Shown: positions 1 to 7,788 of the stretch, piece after piece
Numbering within the stretch: position 1 is the stretch's first letter
Layout of the letters: the number at the start of each line of letters is the position of its first letter
Source of the DNA: a bacterium
GTDB lineage: Bacteria; Ratteibacteria; UBA8468; B48-G9; DTJG01
Direction of reading: 5' to 3'
Assembly (NCBI GenBank): GCA_026418655.1
Contig: JAOAAW010000028.1
Coordinates: forward strand, 1 to 8,909
Length of the DNA stretch: 8,909 nucleotides
Program-made: the position numbers and the translations under genes
Notes under the pieces: model-generated
What the model was told of the DNA's origin: nothing
Databases searched by the model: none
What the model saw: the letters and a program-made list of their open reading frames with translations, nothing else

Positions 1-327
1 CCCGTTATCATCCCCGGTACAATGGGAACAAATTCTTATGTGCTCGTTGGAACCCAAAAAGCAATGGAAGAAACATGGGGCTCAACCTGTCATGGTGCTG
101 GAAGAACAATGTCGCGTTCTCAGGCAATTAAGTCAAGCAAAGGAAGAAAGATTGAAGATGAACTTGCAAAATTAGGTGTACTGGCAAGGGCCAAAAGTAG
201 AGGCGGCCTTGCAGAAGAAATTCCAGAAGCATATAAGGATGTTGATGAAATAGTAAGAGTTGTAGAAGAAGCTGGCCTTTCAAAGAAAGTAGCGAAAATG
301 AAACCACTTGCAGTAATAAAGGGATGA
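1..327 (+). CDS. rtcB: RNA-splicing ligase RtcB, C-terminal part (5' end outside window)
   Basis: This is the last 108 codons of RtcB, a Mn2+/GTP-dependent ligase that joins RNA 2',3'-cyclic phosphate or 3'-phosphate ends to 5'-OH ends in tRNA splicing or RNA repair. The reading frame is open from base 1 (PVIIPGTMGTNSYVLVGT), so the ATG at 22 is internal and not the start. The family signature CHGAGR is present; its histidine (codon 91-93) corresponds to the residue that is guanylylated in characterised RtcB proteins. The tail (GLAEEIPEAYKDVDEIV, then KMKPLAVIKG) is typical of the family C-terminus. The stop at 325-327 lies 8 bases before the next gene, so rtcB may be co-transcribed with the sugar genes although no functional link is evident. 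The ATP- or GTP-handling N-terminal part cannot be judged here. Confidence 0.94.
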   Translation, partial: PVIIPGTMGTNSYVLVGTQKAMEETWGSTCHGAGRTMSRSQAIKSSKGRKIEDELAKLGVLARAKSRGGLAEEIPEAYKDVDEIVRVVEEAGLSKKVAKMKPLAVIKG

Positions 328-335
328 AATTCTGA

Positions 336-1112
336 ATGTTTGAAACAAATTTTAATGTTATTGATTTTCACGTCCATCCTGTCATAAACAAAAACCCATT
401 AAAAACAATGAAAGAAATCATGATGGTTGCCAGAAAATTTCACATTTCTAAATTATGTCTCCTGGGAGATGTTCTTCGTTTTGGATACAATCCTGATGAA
501 AAACAGGTTTCCACAATCAATAACCTCACAATTAAACTTGTGAAAAACTTACCGGAATTTCTGGTTGGATTTTGTTTTTTAAATCCTGAAAACAGTCACA
601 GTTTTATACAGGAAGAGATAGAAAGATGTATAGTCAAAGAAAACTTCAAAGGAATAAAGTTAGAAGCCGCTGTCAATGCAACGAGTAAAAAGCTTGATTT
701 CGTGATGGAAATTGCTTGTAGATTAAATATTCTGGTTGTCCACCATTCGTGGAATACTGATATTATCAACAATAGGAAACATCAATCAGATCCAGAAGAC
801 ATCGCAAATCTTGCCAGTCGTTTTCCGCAGGTAAAAATCGTTATGGCACATATAACCGCAGCAAGTCAAAGAGGTGTTGTTGCAATTCAACCCTATAAAA
901 ATGTCTGGGTTGATACTTCTGGAGCGCAGCCGGTATCAGGAACCATTGAATATGCGGTAAAACATCTTGGTGCCGAGAGGATTCTATACGGTTCTGATGT
1001 TCCTGGAAGAGATTTTTCTGTGCAACTTGCCAAAATTATTGACGCACAAATTTCAGAAAAGGAAAAAAGAATGATACTTGGTGAAAACACAAGAAAATTA
1101 CTTGGGATTTAA
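336..1112 (+). CDS. Amidohydrolase-family (PF04909-like) TIM-barrel metal-dependent hydrolase
   Basis: A 258-residue soluble protein with the pattern of the amidohydrolase-2 family, whose members include sugar lactonases and decarboxylases. The metal-site motifs are intact: DFHVHP at the N-terminus (His12 and His14), VVHHSW (His136/137), VMAHI (His172) and YGSDVP (Asp221). A conserved GIKLE segment lies before the third strand. There is no signal peptide, so it is likely cytoplasmic. The ATG at 336 is preceded by a weak AAGGGA about 11 bases upstream. The stop TAA is followed directly by the ATG of a paralogous gene. Seen: metal ligands and fold pattern. Known: the family hydrolyses C-O or C-N bonds, or decarboxylates. 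Inferred: because of the neighbouring sugar oxidoreductase, a sugar-lactone hydrolase is a reasonable guess, but the substrate cannot be read from sequence. Confidence 0.86.
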   Translation: MFETNFNVIDFHVHPVINKNPLKTMKEIMMVARKFHISKLCLLGDVLRFGYNPDEKQVSTINNLTIKLVKNLPEFLVGFCFLNPENSHSFIQEEIERCIVKENFKGIKLEAAVNATSKKLDFVMEIACRLNILVVHHSWNTDIINNRKHQSDPEDIANLASRFPQVKIVMAHITAASQRGVVAIQPYKNVWVDTSGAQPVSGTIEYAVKHLGAERILYGSDVPGRDFSVQLAKIIDAQISEKEKRMILGENTRKLLGI

Positions 1113-1877
1113 ATGGAACTGTTTGATGTTAATGTGTCTATCGGGTACTGGCCTTTTCAGGAATTTCATCTCAAGGATATAAAGCAACTTTCAAGGCATC
1201 TGGCATCTTATGGAATTTCAAAAGGTTTTGTTTCCAGTTTGGAATCTGTTTTTCTCTCAGACCCGCATAACAGAAATACCATACTGATACAAAAACTCAA
1301 AGGCAAAAGAAATTTTTCCCCTGTCCCAATTTTAAACCTGCGACTTAAGAATTTTCTGGAAGAATTCAGTTTTTTAGTCAATTGCGGTGTAAAGGCGATA
1401 AAATTGGTTCCTTCATACCATTTTTACAACATTCTTTCAGAAAACACCTTTCATATATTGAACGCGTGCAAGAAAAATCAAATTATCCCGATTATACAAA
1501 TCAGATGTGAGGATGAAAGAAGCCATCATCCTTTGATGAAGGTGCCACCCGTTAATTTCAAAGATATCATAAAACTTTCACGAATATTTCATGACCTGAA
1601 AATTTTATGTCTATGTCCATATTTTTATGAAGCAATTGAAATTTGTAAAAAAACAGAAAACGTCTATGTGGATATATCATTTATTGAAAGATTCAATACA
1701 ATAAAAGCCCTTGTTGAAAAGGTATCTGCGCAAAAAATTTTGTTCGGAAGCCATACTCCCTTCTTTTATACAAAAGCTGCAATCATGAAAATTAAATTTG
1801 CAGAAATTTCACAGACCGATAGGGAAAAGATAATGCATATAAATGCGATGAGTCTCCTTAAAATAGAGAAGTGTTGA
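1113..1877 (+). CDS. Degenerate amidohydrolase-like protein, probable pseudoenzyme
   Basis: A 254-residue protein that aligns along its length with the preceding amidohydrolase but lacks its metal ligands. The N-terminal HxH becomes NxS (FDVNVSIG), the VHH strand becomes IIQIR, the MAHI strand becomes CLCPY, and the terminal GSDVP becomes GSHTP (Asp to His214). The scaffold is retained: AIKLVP matches GIKLE, NVYVDIS matches NVWVDTS, KILFGSHTP matches RILYGSDVP, and the C-terminal EISQTDREKIMHINAM matches EISEKEKRMILGENTR. The frame is intact with no internal stop, so the gene looks maintained rather than decaying. It starts exactly after the stop of its paralogue (TAAATG), consistent with translational coupling. 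A role as a non-catalytic partner or regulatory subunit is inference; an altered catalytic site using other residues is an alternative. Confidence 0.75.
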   Translation: MELFDVNVSIGYWPFQEFHLKDIKQLSRHLASYGISKGFVSSLESVFLSDPHNRNTILIQKLKGKRNFSPVPILNLRLKNFLEEFSFLVNCGVKAIKLVPSYHFYNILSENTFHILNACKKNQIIPIIQIRCEDERSHHPLMKVPPVNFKDIIKLSRIFHDLKILCLCPYFYEAIEICKKTENVYVDISFIERFNTIKALVEKVSAQKILFGSHTPFFYTKAAIMKIKFAEISQTDREKIMHINAMSLLKIEKC

Positions 1878-1879
1878 TA

Positions 1880-4800
1880 ATGATTCCTGAAACAAAAGCC
1901 TATATCACTTATAATAACCGAAATATTTATGTTGCGGTGCAATGTCATGAACCGGAGATGAAAAATATAGAAAAGCATTCACTTTTCTATGAAGATATCC
2001 AGGTATTCTTTTCCTCAGGAAAAAATAGGTTGTGGATAACCATCACACCGGGTGGGACAACACATATTCAGATAAATAAAAAAAGAATAGAAAGAAGCAG
2101 GAGCATAAAGATTGCAACATCAATAAAGAATAAATCCTGGAATGTAGAAATAGGTCTTTCTTCAACACTTTTAAAAAATAAACCAGGGCCAGGTTCTGTC
2201 TGGAAATTCTGTATAGCACGGTCAAGAAAAGGAACCTATAGCACATGGCCGATTCTTTCAGGCAACAAAGGATATCATGACTATGGGTATTTTGCCCGCC
2301 TGATTTTTACTGACGGAAATAAACCCTGTATTGTAGGGAAAGATGATAAAAAAATTTTTGTTTATAAAACTAACAGTTGCATCAATATTGATGGAATTAT
2401 TGAAAAAAACTGGTTTTCTCAATCAGCAATTACTGAACTGGCACCTCTTCCCATAAATTTTGATAGAAGATTAAAGAAAATTCCTCCTTTTGAAAAAATA
2501 AATGCACTTATCGGCAATAGATATAAAAGGCATGCCTTTACAACGATTCCAGAATCTCTTATTGAAAAATCAAAAGAAGTGGTGAAAAAAGAACGATGGG
2601 CAAATGATATATTCAGTGAGATTAAAGAAACTGCCGACTGGTGGGCATTAAAAACAGACGATGAAATCTACAAATTGATACCAGAAAAAGGACCTTTTGC
2701 TTATGCAGCCTGTTACAGTGCAGGATGTCCTATCTGTGGAACCGGAAATGCAGGAAATACCACAAAAGCATTGCTGACTTCCATAAATACACCATTTTTA
2801 TGGAAATGTTTTACCTGTGAACGAACATTTGGTCCTGACATTGAAATTGAATATAAGGGGAAAAGATTCAAAATTACAGACGATGGAAGTGGATGGATGA
2901 TACCAGAAGGTTTACCGAACACAGGACACAAATGTTACTTTGTTGCTGCGTGGCGCAATTATTTTTTATTCTGCATGCTTGGTTCTTCACGTGCAATCAT
3001 GCTTTCATGGGATGACTCTAAAAAAATTGTAGGTGGACTTTCTGCCCTTGCAACAGTCTATGCAATAACAGGTAACAAAAAATACGCTCATAAGGCATTA
3101 CTGATACTTGCGAGAGTCAGCCAGCTTCATCCCGTTTACGATGGCGTCATGGATATCGGAGATGTACAGAAAATGCCTCATATTGGATGGACAACAGGCG
3201 GTGCCGAAGAAATCGTTGAAAATTGTATCTATGCGTATGATATGGTGTTCGACCATTTGAAGCAGGATAAAACATTAATTGATTTTTTGAAAAAAAAGGC
3301 GTACCCTGACTTTGATGGCGATGGAATACTGACACATTTTGATATTCAGAAATGTATCGCTGTAAACCTGTTCGGATATATGTATGAATGGCTTCTCAGG
3401 GTGAGAAAGGAAAGTGTCCAGGATGATTGGACAGTATGGCATTGTGCACACAGAATTTTGATAGGAAGATTACTTGAAAATCCAGACATCATTTATGAAG
3501 CAATTGAAGGGAAATCAGGATTTAAAAAGATGATGATTGAAAGACATCTCAATGATGGCAGATTTATCTACAATTCACTCAATTATCATTTTCATAAGCC
3601 GGTTGCACACGGAAAAGTTCTTTTTGCAGCCCATGGATATCATGATGGAATCTTTTTCAAAAAACCATTAAATCTTTTTCATGATGAAAACATACCCTAT
3701 GAATCGTCAGTTAGATATGCAGAAGGAATCATGTGTGCAGGAAGAATTCCTGGTATCGGAGACGCCTATCCACCAAGGTTCAAAGTAGGACCAGACAATG
3801 ACTCACTTCTTATACAAATTGCGTGGCTTTTACCCATATACAATTTCCTTGTAAAAAAAATCAGAAATAAAAAGCTATTCATTGAAAAATTTAAGAAAAG
3901 CCTCAAGGTTTCATTTACCAAAGATATTCTCTGGATCTTTACCTCTGTGCAAAACATCAGGGATATATTGTTGAAGACATCTGATTATGTTCCTCAAAGA
4001 ACATGTCTTTTTACAGATTCAGGGCTTGCGATTCTTCGCACAGACAATGATGGATTCAACCAGATTCATGTCCTTTTGAATTATGGAGTTGACGGCACAG
4101 GACATTCCCATCATGACCAACTTGCTCTCAATATAATCGCTTATGGGTATGAATTGACAATAAACAAGGGATATCCATACACATGGACCTTAAATACCAA
4201 AGTTCCTGCCTGGATTCAAAATTCTGCATCCAAGAATATCGTTCGGATTGATGGAAACAATCAAACAGCCTACAGTTTAATAGATATCCCGGTTGAAAAA
4301 TGTGCAGGTAGTTTACTTGCCTTTGTTGACAATGAACTTGTCGCGATGGCAGAAGGACGAAATGAAAAGAGCTATCCTGATATCGCAGACCTTTACAGAA
4401 GGTCCGTAATACTGGTGAAAGATCCTCAAAACCCTTTTATTGTGGATATTTTTAATGTAAAAGGAGGAAGGATTCGCGACTATCAATTTCATGCTCAATC
4501 AGATATTGAAGGAAAAAATTTTGAAATACATCTTGAAGATGCAACTCTTCAAAAAACACAGGAACCAATTGAGTACATTGATAGAAGATTTATATACGAT
4601 ATTTCCACAGCGACAACTTACAAAGATATTATTGCGAGATGGTGGATTGGAGATGAAAATAATACAGGACTCTTATTGCATATGCTGAGTTCAGATGGAA
4701 AACGCATGGTAATCACAGGTAGGGGACAGGCAGAAGGAGATGATCGTCCTGTACCCTGTGATGTTCACCTTGCTGTACGAGAAATCGGTGAAAAACCGAG

Positions 4801-5386
4801 CAAGTTTGTATCATTGATTTTCCCCTATCAGGAAAAAATCCCTGAATACAAGGTGGAGACACTCAAAAAGGTACCATCAAAAGGACAAGATTCAGCAATA
4901 GCGATTTCTGTCACCACAGGTAAAAATAGATACATCATTTTTCATGACATTGAAGGAAGGAAAATACATCGGTTCAGAAAAAATGGTATCACATATTTTT
5001 TCAAAGGGTTGTTCTGCATAATGCTTGAACAAGATGGCTTTCTGATGCAGAGCTGTATTGCTTCCGGAACTTTATGCGGCAGAGATAAAGAAATTTTCAA
5101 ACTGAAGAAACCACAAATATTAAAAGTATATTCTGTTGACATGGAAACGAAAAGTATCTTTGTAAAAGTCCTGGATTCTGAAATAAAACCTGGATGTATA
5201 ATAAAATGGCTTAATAAACCATGGGCTTATAAAGTAAAAAAGGTAGAACCAAAAGATAGAATGATGAAACTTTATCTTGATACCTTCTCTTTACTTGACA
5301 AAGGGCGTTATAAAATGGTAAATAAAGGCGACAAAATTATAGTTCTGCAGTCAGCACTGTGGAAAAAAATTTCTAAAAAGGAGTGA
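1880..5386 (+). CDS. Large heparinase II/III-like polysaccharide lyase with CBM9-like N-terminus
   Basis: A 1168-residue protein. Residues about 1-150 resemble a family 9 carbohydrate-binding module (ITYNNRNIYVAVQCHEPEM, then DIQVFF, WNVEIGL, ending YHDYGYFARLIF). Residues 168-180 (INIDGIIEKNWF) look like the opening strand of such a module. Residues about 200-640 fit the alpha/alpha-barrel of heparinase II/III lyases and carry a CPIC...CFTC four-cysteine cluster (Cys283, 286, 310, 313), a DFDGDGILTHFD calcium-loop-like motif (residues 477-488) and a possible active-site stretch YNSLNYHFH near residue 564. The beta-sandwich region holds the family hallmark GTGHSHHDQLAL (His742, 744, 745) and GYPYTW, then NSASKNIVRIDGNNQ. 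Such lyases cleave uronic-acid polysaccharides by beta-elimination; the substrate here is unknown. No signal peptide is seen. I prefer ATG 1880 (AGAGAAG 8 bases upstream) over GTG 1871, which lies in the preceding gene's end. A TAA at 1859 blocks further extension. Confidence 0.82.
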   Translation: MIPETKAYITYNNRNIYVAVQCHEPEMKNIEKHSLFYEDIQVFFSSGKNRLWITITPGGTTHIQINKKRIERSRSIKIATSIKNKSWNVEIGLSSTLLKNKPGPGSVWKFCIARSRKGTYSTWPILSGNKGYHDYGYFARLIFTDGNKPCIVGKDDKKIFVYKTNSCINIDGIIEKNWFSQSAITELAPLPINFDRRLKKIPPFEKINALIGNRYKRHAFTTIPESLIEKSKEVVKKERWANDIFSEIKETADWWALKTDDEIYKLIPEKGPFAYAACYSAGCPICGTGNAGNTTKALLTSINTPFLWKCFTCERTFGPDIEIEYKGKRFKITDDGSGWMIPEGLPNTGHKCYFVAAWRNYFLFCMLGSSRAIMLSWDDSKKIVGGLSALATVYAITGNKKYAHKALLILARVSQLHPVYDGVMDIGDVQKMPHIGWTTGGAEEIVENCIYAYDMVFDHLKQDKTLIDFLKKKAYPDFDGDGILTHFDIQKCIAVNLFGYMYEWLLRVRKESVQDDWTVWHCAHRILIGRLLENPDIIYEAIEGKSGFKKMMIERHLNDGRFIYNSLNYHFHKPVAHGKVLFAAHGYHDGIFFKKPLNLFHDENIPYESSVRYAEGIMCAGRIPGIGDAYPPRFKVGPDNDSLLIQIAWLLPIYNFLVKKIRNKKLFIEKFKKSLKVSFTKDILWIFTSVQNIRDILLKTSDYVPQRTCLFTDSGLAILRTDNDGFNQIHVLLNYGVDGTGHSHHDQLALNIIAYGYELTINKGYPYTWTLNTKVPAWIQNSASKNIVRIDGNNQTAYSLIDIPVEKCAGSLLAFVDNELVAMAEGRNEKSYPDIADLYRRSVILVKDPQNPFIVDIFNVKGGRIRDYQFHAQSDIEGKNFEIHLEDATLQKTQEPIEYIDRRFIYDISTATTYKDIIARWWIGDENNTGLLLHMLSSDGKRMVITGRGQAEGDDRPVPCDVHLAVREIGEKPSKFVSLIFPYQEKIPEYKVETLKKVPSKGQDSAIAISVTTGKNRYIIFHDIEGRKIHRFRKNGITYFFKGLFCIMLEQDGFLMQSCIASGTLCGRDKEIFKLKKPQILKVYSVDMETKSIFVKVLDSEIKPGCIIKWLNKPWAYKVKKVEPKDRMMKLYLDTFSLLDKGRYKMVNKGDKIIVLQSALWKKISKKE
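5379..5383 (+). promoter_or_regulatory. Ribosome binding site of the TIM-barrel isomerase gene
   Basis: AGGAG lies inside the last codons of the lyase gene, five bases before ATG 5389. This sets the start at 5389 rather than at GTG 5383, which overlaps the Shine-Dalgarno itself. Confidence 0.75.
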
Positions 5387-5388
5387 AA

Positions 5389-6222
5389 ATGAAATTCAGC
5401 ATTCAGACAATAATCTTGCCATTTAACACACTTGAGGAAATTGGCGAGATAGCGCATCGGTATGGTTATGACGGAATTGAATGGCGTGTGCTGCCTGATG
5501 CCTGTCTTAAGGATTTTGGTCCTGAGGTAAAAAATAATCTTGCGGTCTGTTCATTGAAAAAAAATGTTCCTGTAATAAAGAAAATCAATGCACAATTCAA
5601 TCTTGAGGTGGCTGGTTTTTCTTCTTATGCGGAGATGGACCAGATCGAAGATATAAAAATCATCAGAGATGCAGGCTGTGAATTAGGTTGCCCATTTTTC
5701 AGGATAAGAGGCCTTTACTATAAAAGAGACAGAAATTTCCACCAGATTATTGAAGAAGGATGGAGAAAATTTGAAAAGGTTGAAAAGGTTCTTGAAGGAT
5801 ATCCAATAAAAGCTGCTATTGAAATTCACAATGGATTTGCTGTAAGTTCATGCGCTGCTGCGTATCATTTTTGCAGTAAATTCAGTCCCAAACATCTTGG
5901 TGTGATACATGACCCTGGAAATCAGGTGGTTGAAGGAAGAGAAGATGCAAAGATGGGAATTGAAATTTTAGGACCGTATCTTATCCATGTTCATTTTAAA
6001 AATCTTATCTGGGAAAAGACAGGTGTCAGAGAAGATGGTACTGTGGTTTGGAAACCCAAAAGTGTTCCCTTGAATGAGGGTATCATTGACTGGAAGGACT
6101 ATATTGAACAACTGAAAAATTGTGGATATAATGGCTTCCTTTCAAACGAAGATATGGACAACGCTTCGGGACCAGTGGAACAGCGATTGAAACAGATTGA
6201 CTACCTAAAACAGTTTGTATAA
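5389..6222 (+). CDS. Sugar phosphate isomerase/epimerase-type TIM-barrel protein (AP endonuclease 2 / xylose isomerase-like)
   Basis: A 277-residue protein with the xylose isomerase-like TIM-barrel pattern. It opens with KFSIQTIILPFNTLEEIGEI and YGYDGIEWR, a standard first strand and helix. The four expected metal or active-site positions are visible: Glu145 in IEIHNG, Asp175 in VIHDPGN, His200/202 in HVHFKN, and Glu254 in FLSNED. Characterised relatives are divalent-metal enzymes such as sugar 3-epimerases, hydroxypyruvate isomerase and inosose dehydratase, and sequence alone does not choose between them. There is no signal peptide. It begins two bases after the lyase stop with a strong AGGAG, and lies between the lyase and the arabinofuranosidase. 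Inference: it isomerises or epimerises a monosaccharide, or an oxidised sugar, released by these enzymes. Confidence 0.87.
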   Translation: MKFSIQTIILPFNTLEEIGEIAHRYGYDGIEWRVLPDACLKDFGPEVKNNLAVCSLKKNVPVIKKINAQFNLEVAGFSSYAEMDQIEDIKIIRDAGCELGCPFFRIRGLYYKRDRNFHQIIEEGWRKFEKVEKVLEGYPIKAAIEIHNGFAVSSCAAAYHFCSKFSPKHLGVIHDPGNQVVEGREDAKMGIEILGPYLIHVHFKNLIWEKTGVREDGTVVWKPKSVPLNEGIIDWKDYIEQLKNCGYNGFLSNEDMDNASGPVEQRLKQIDYLKQFV

Positions 6223-6245
6223 CAAATCCCTGAGAAAAATATAAC

Positions 6246-6250
6246 AGGAG
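6246..6250 (+). promoter_or_regulatory. Ribosome binding site of the arabinofuranosidase gene
   Basis: AGGAG eight bases before ATG 6259, in the 36-base gap after the isomerase gene. It argues for ATG 6259 over the in-frame GTG at 6250. This gap is the largest in the window and contains no hairpin, so there is no sign of a terminator between the two genes. Confidence 0.7.
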
Positions 6251-6258
6251 TGATAAGA

Positions 6259-7788
6259 ATGAAAGCACACATTATTATAGATGGAACAAAGATTATCGGA
6301 AAAAAAAGACCTGTTTTTTTTGGCTCCTTTATTGAACATGTCCATCAATGTCTTTATCCAGGAATTTTTGATCCCTGTTCGGATCTTGCAGATGAAAATG
6401 GTTTCAGGAAGGATGTTTTAGAAGAAATAAAAAAATTGAAACCTGGCACAATCCGCTGGCCTGGAGGAAACTTTTCGTCATGGTATCACTGGAAAGATGG
6501 AATCGGACCAAAAAATCAGCGACAGACAAAAATTTCCTACGCGGATGACATCATAAGAGAAGAAAGCAATCTTTTTGGTACTGATGATTATATTAAGTTG
6601 TGTAACCAGACCAGAACAGAACCCTATATTACAGTAAATGCCGGTGATGGTACTGCGAAAGAAGCTGCTGAATGGGTTGAATACTGCAATTATAATGGAA
6701 ATACTTACTATGCAGATTTACGAAAACAAAATGGAAATGTACAACCTTTTGGTGTGAAATACTGGGAAATAGGCAATGAAACATATGGTGACTGGCAGAT
6801 CGGAACAAAAAATGCCATTGAATACAGCAAAACAGTTATAGAATTTTCGAAAGCGATGAAGAGGATTGACCCGACAATAAAAGTTATCGCTGTCGGAATG
6901 GGAAAACATGACCCTGACTGGGATAGAATAATTTTGAATAACGCCTGGGATTATATTGATGGAATATCCGTTCATATTTACATTGGGAGACATGAATATT
7001 TTGATTCATTTGGACAGATTTTAACAATTGCAGACCATTTAAGAAAGATTGAAGATGATATCATAAAGATTGCTGAACAAAAACAGTCAAAAAAGAATAT
7101 TTCCATTGCACTTTCAGAATGGGGCATCTGGTACAGAAGAGGACATAAAGACGACCTTGACGAAGTTTATAACCTCAAGGATGCACTTGTTTTCGCAGGT
7201 GCGATGAATCTGATGTTGAAATTCTGCAGAACCCTTGAATTCACACATCAATCAATGCTTGTCAATTGTCTTGGTCTTATACGAACAAAAGCGGACGGTA
7301 TTGTAAAACAAACAATCTATTATCCTTTCTTACTATTTGCAAATCATACTGGAGATATTGTCCTTGCGCCTGATGTATGGAGTGAAGGTTTTTCCTGTAA
7401 GGATTACCGGTATTTTCCATGGCCCACCTTTGATGTCGGTAAGGACAATTATCAGATAGATGAAAGCAAAGTTCCGCAGATGCATAATATACCATACCTT
7501 GATGTTTCAGCAACATTTAATTCAGCAACAGATGAATTATGCATAATCGCAGTAAATAGAAACACTGAGGAAGCAATTGAAACTTCAATTGACGTTCGCG
7601 GATATCAATGTGAAAATAAGGCTTCTTTGTTGGTTGTAGATGGACCCGATGTTTATGCTATAAACGATTTCGGTAAAGACAATATCCATATGCAGCAGTT
7701 TGAAGAAAAGTTAGAAACCCAAAACTTAAAATGGTGTTTCCCTGCACATTCAATAACTGCATTAAAAATTAAAACAAAGAGAGTTTGA
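6259..7788 (+). CDS. abfA: Alpha-L-arabinofuranosidase, glycoside hydrolase family 51
   Basis: A 509-residue enzyme that removes terminal alpha-L-arabinofuranosyl residues from arabinan, arabinoxylan or arabinogalactan oligosaccharides with retention of configuration. GH51 hallmarks run in order: FFGSFIEHVHQCLYPGIFDP, RWPGGNFSSWYHWKDGIGP, YWEIGNETYG with the acid/base Glu174, HIYIG, and ALSEWGIWYR with the nucleophile Glu287. The barrel is followed by a C-terminal beta-sandwich from about residue 400 (VNRNTEEAIETSIDVRG, ending PAHSITALKI). The length matches the usual ~500 residues of intracellular GH51 enzymes, and no signal peptide is present, so it likely acts in the cytoplasm on imported oligosaccharides. 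Its stop overlaps the start of the next gene by one base (TGATG). I am confident of the family; the preferred linkage and polymer are not readable from sequence. Confidence 0.92.
   Translation: MKAHIIIDGTKIIGKKRPVFFGSFIEHVHQCLYPGIFDPCSDLADENGFRKDVLEEIKKLKPGTIRWPGGNFSSWYHWKDGIGPKNQRQTKISYADDIIREESNLFGTDDYIKLCNQTRTEPYITVNAGDGTAKEAAEWVEYCNYNGNTYYADLRKQNGNVQPFGVKYWEIGNETYGDWQIGTKNAIEYSKTVIEFSKAMKRIDPTIKVIAVGMGKHDPDWDRIILNNAWDYIDGISVHIYIGRHEYFDSFGQILTIADHLRKIEDDIIKIAEQKQSKKNISIALSEWGIWYRRGHKDDLDEVYNLKDALVFAGAMNLMLKFCRTLEFTHQSMLVNCLGLIRTKADGIVKQTIYYPFLLFANHTGDIVLAPDVWSEGFSCKDYRYFPWPTFDVGKDNYQIDESKVPQMHNIPYLDVSATFNSATDELCIIAVNRNTEEAIETSIDVRGYQCENKASLLVVDGPDVYAINDFGKDNIHMQQFEEKLETQNLKWCFPAHSITALKIKTKRV

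Noticed and set aside
22..327. A complete 101-codon small gene starting at ATG 22
   Set aside because: The frame is open from base 1 and the preceding codons (PVIIPGT) are standard RtcB sequence, so this is the tail of a longer gene.
1871..1879. GTG 1871 as the lyase start
   Set aside because: It overlaps the preceding gene's end and has no better Shine-Dalgarno than ATG 1880; it would add only three residues, none of them a leader.
3290..3297. Run of eight A bases as a frameshift or slippage site (similar runs at 7972-7979 and 8822-8829)
   Set aside because: The reading frames continue correctly through all three runs with conserved sequence on both sides, and no alternative frame downstream gives a plausible product. 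They fit the A-rich composition.
4491..4688. 65-codon + strand reading frame inside the lyase gene
   Set aside because: It lies wholly inside a well-supported gene in another frame, has no ribosome binding site and shows no recognisable protein features.
6223..6258. Terminator or promoter in the largest gap
   Set aside because: Only 36 bases, with no inverted repeat, no T-tract and no -35/-10 pair; it holds just the AGGAG of the next gene.
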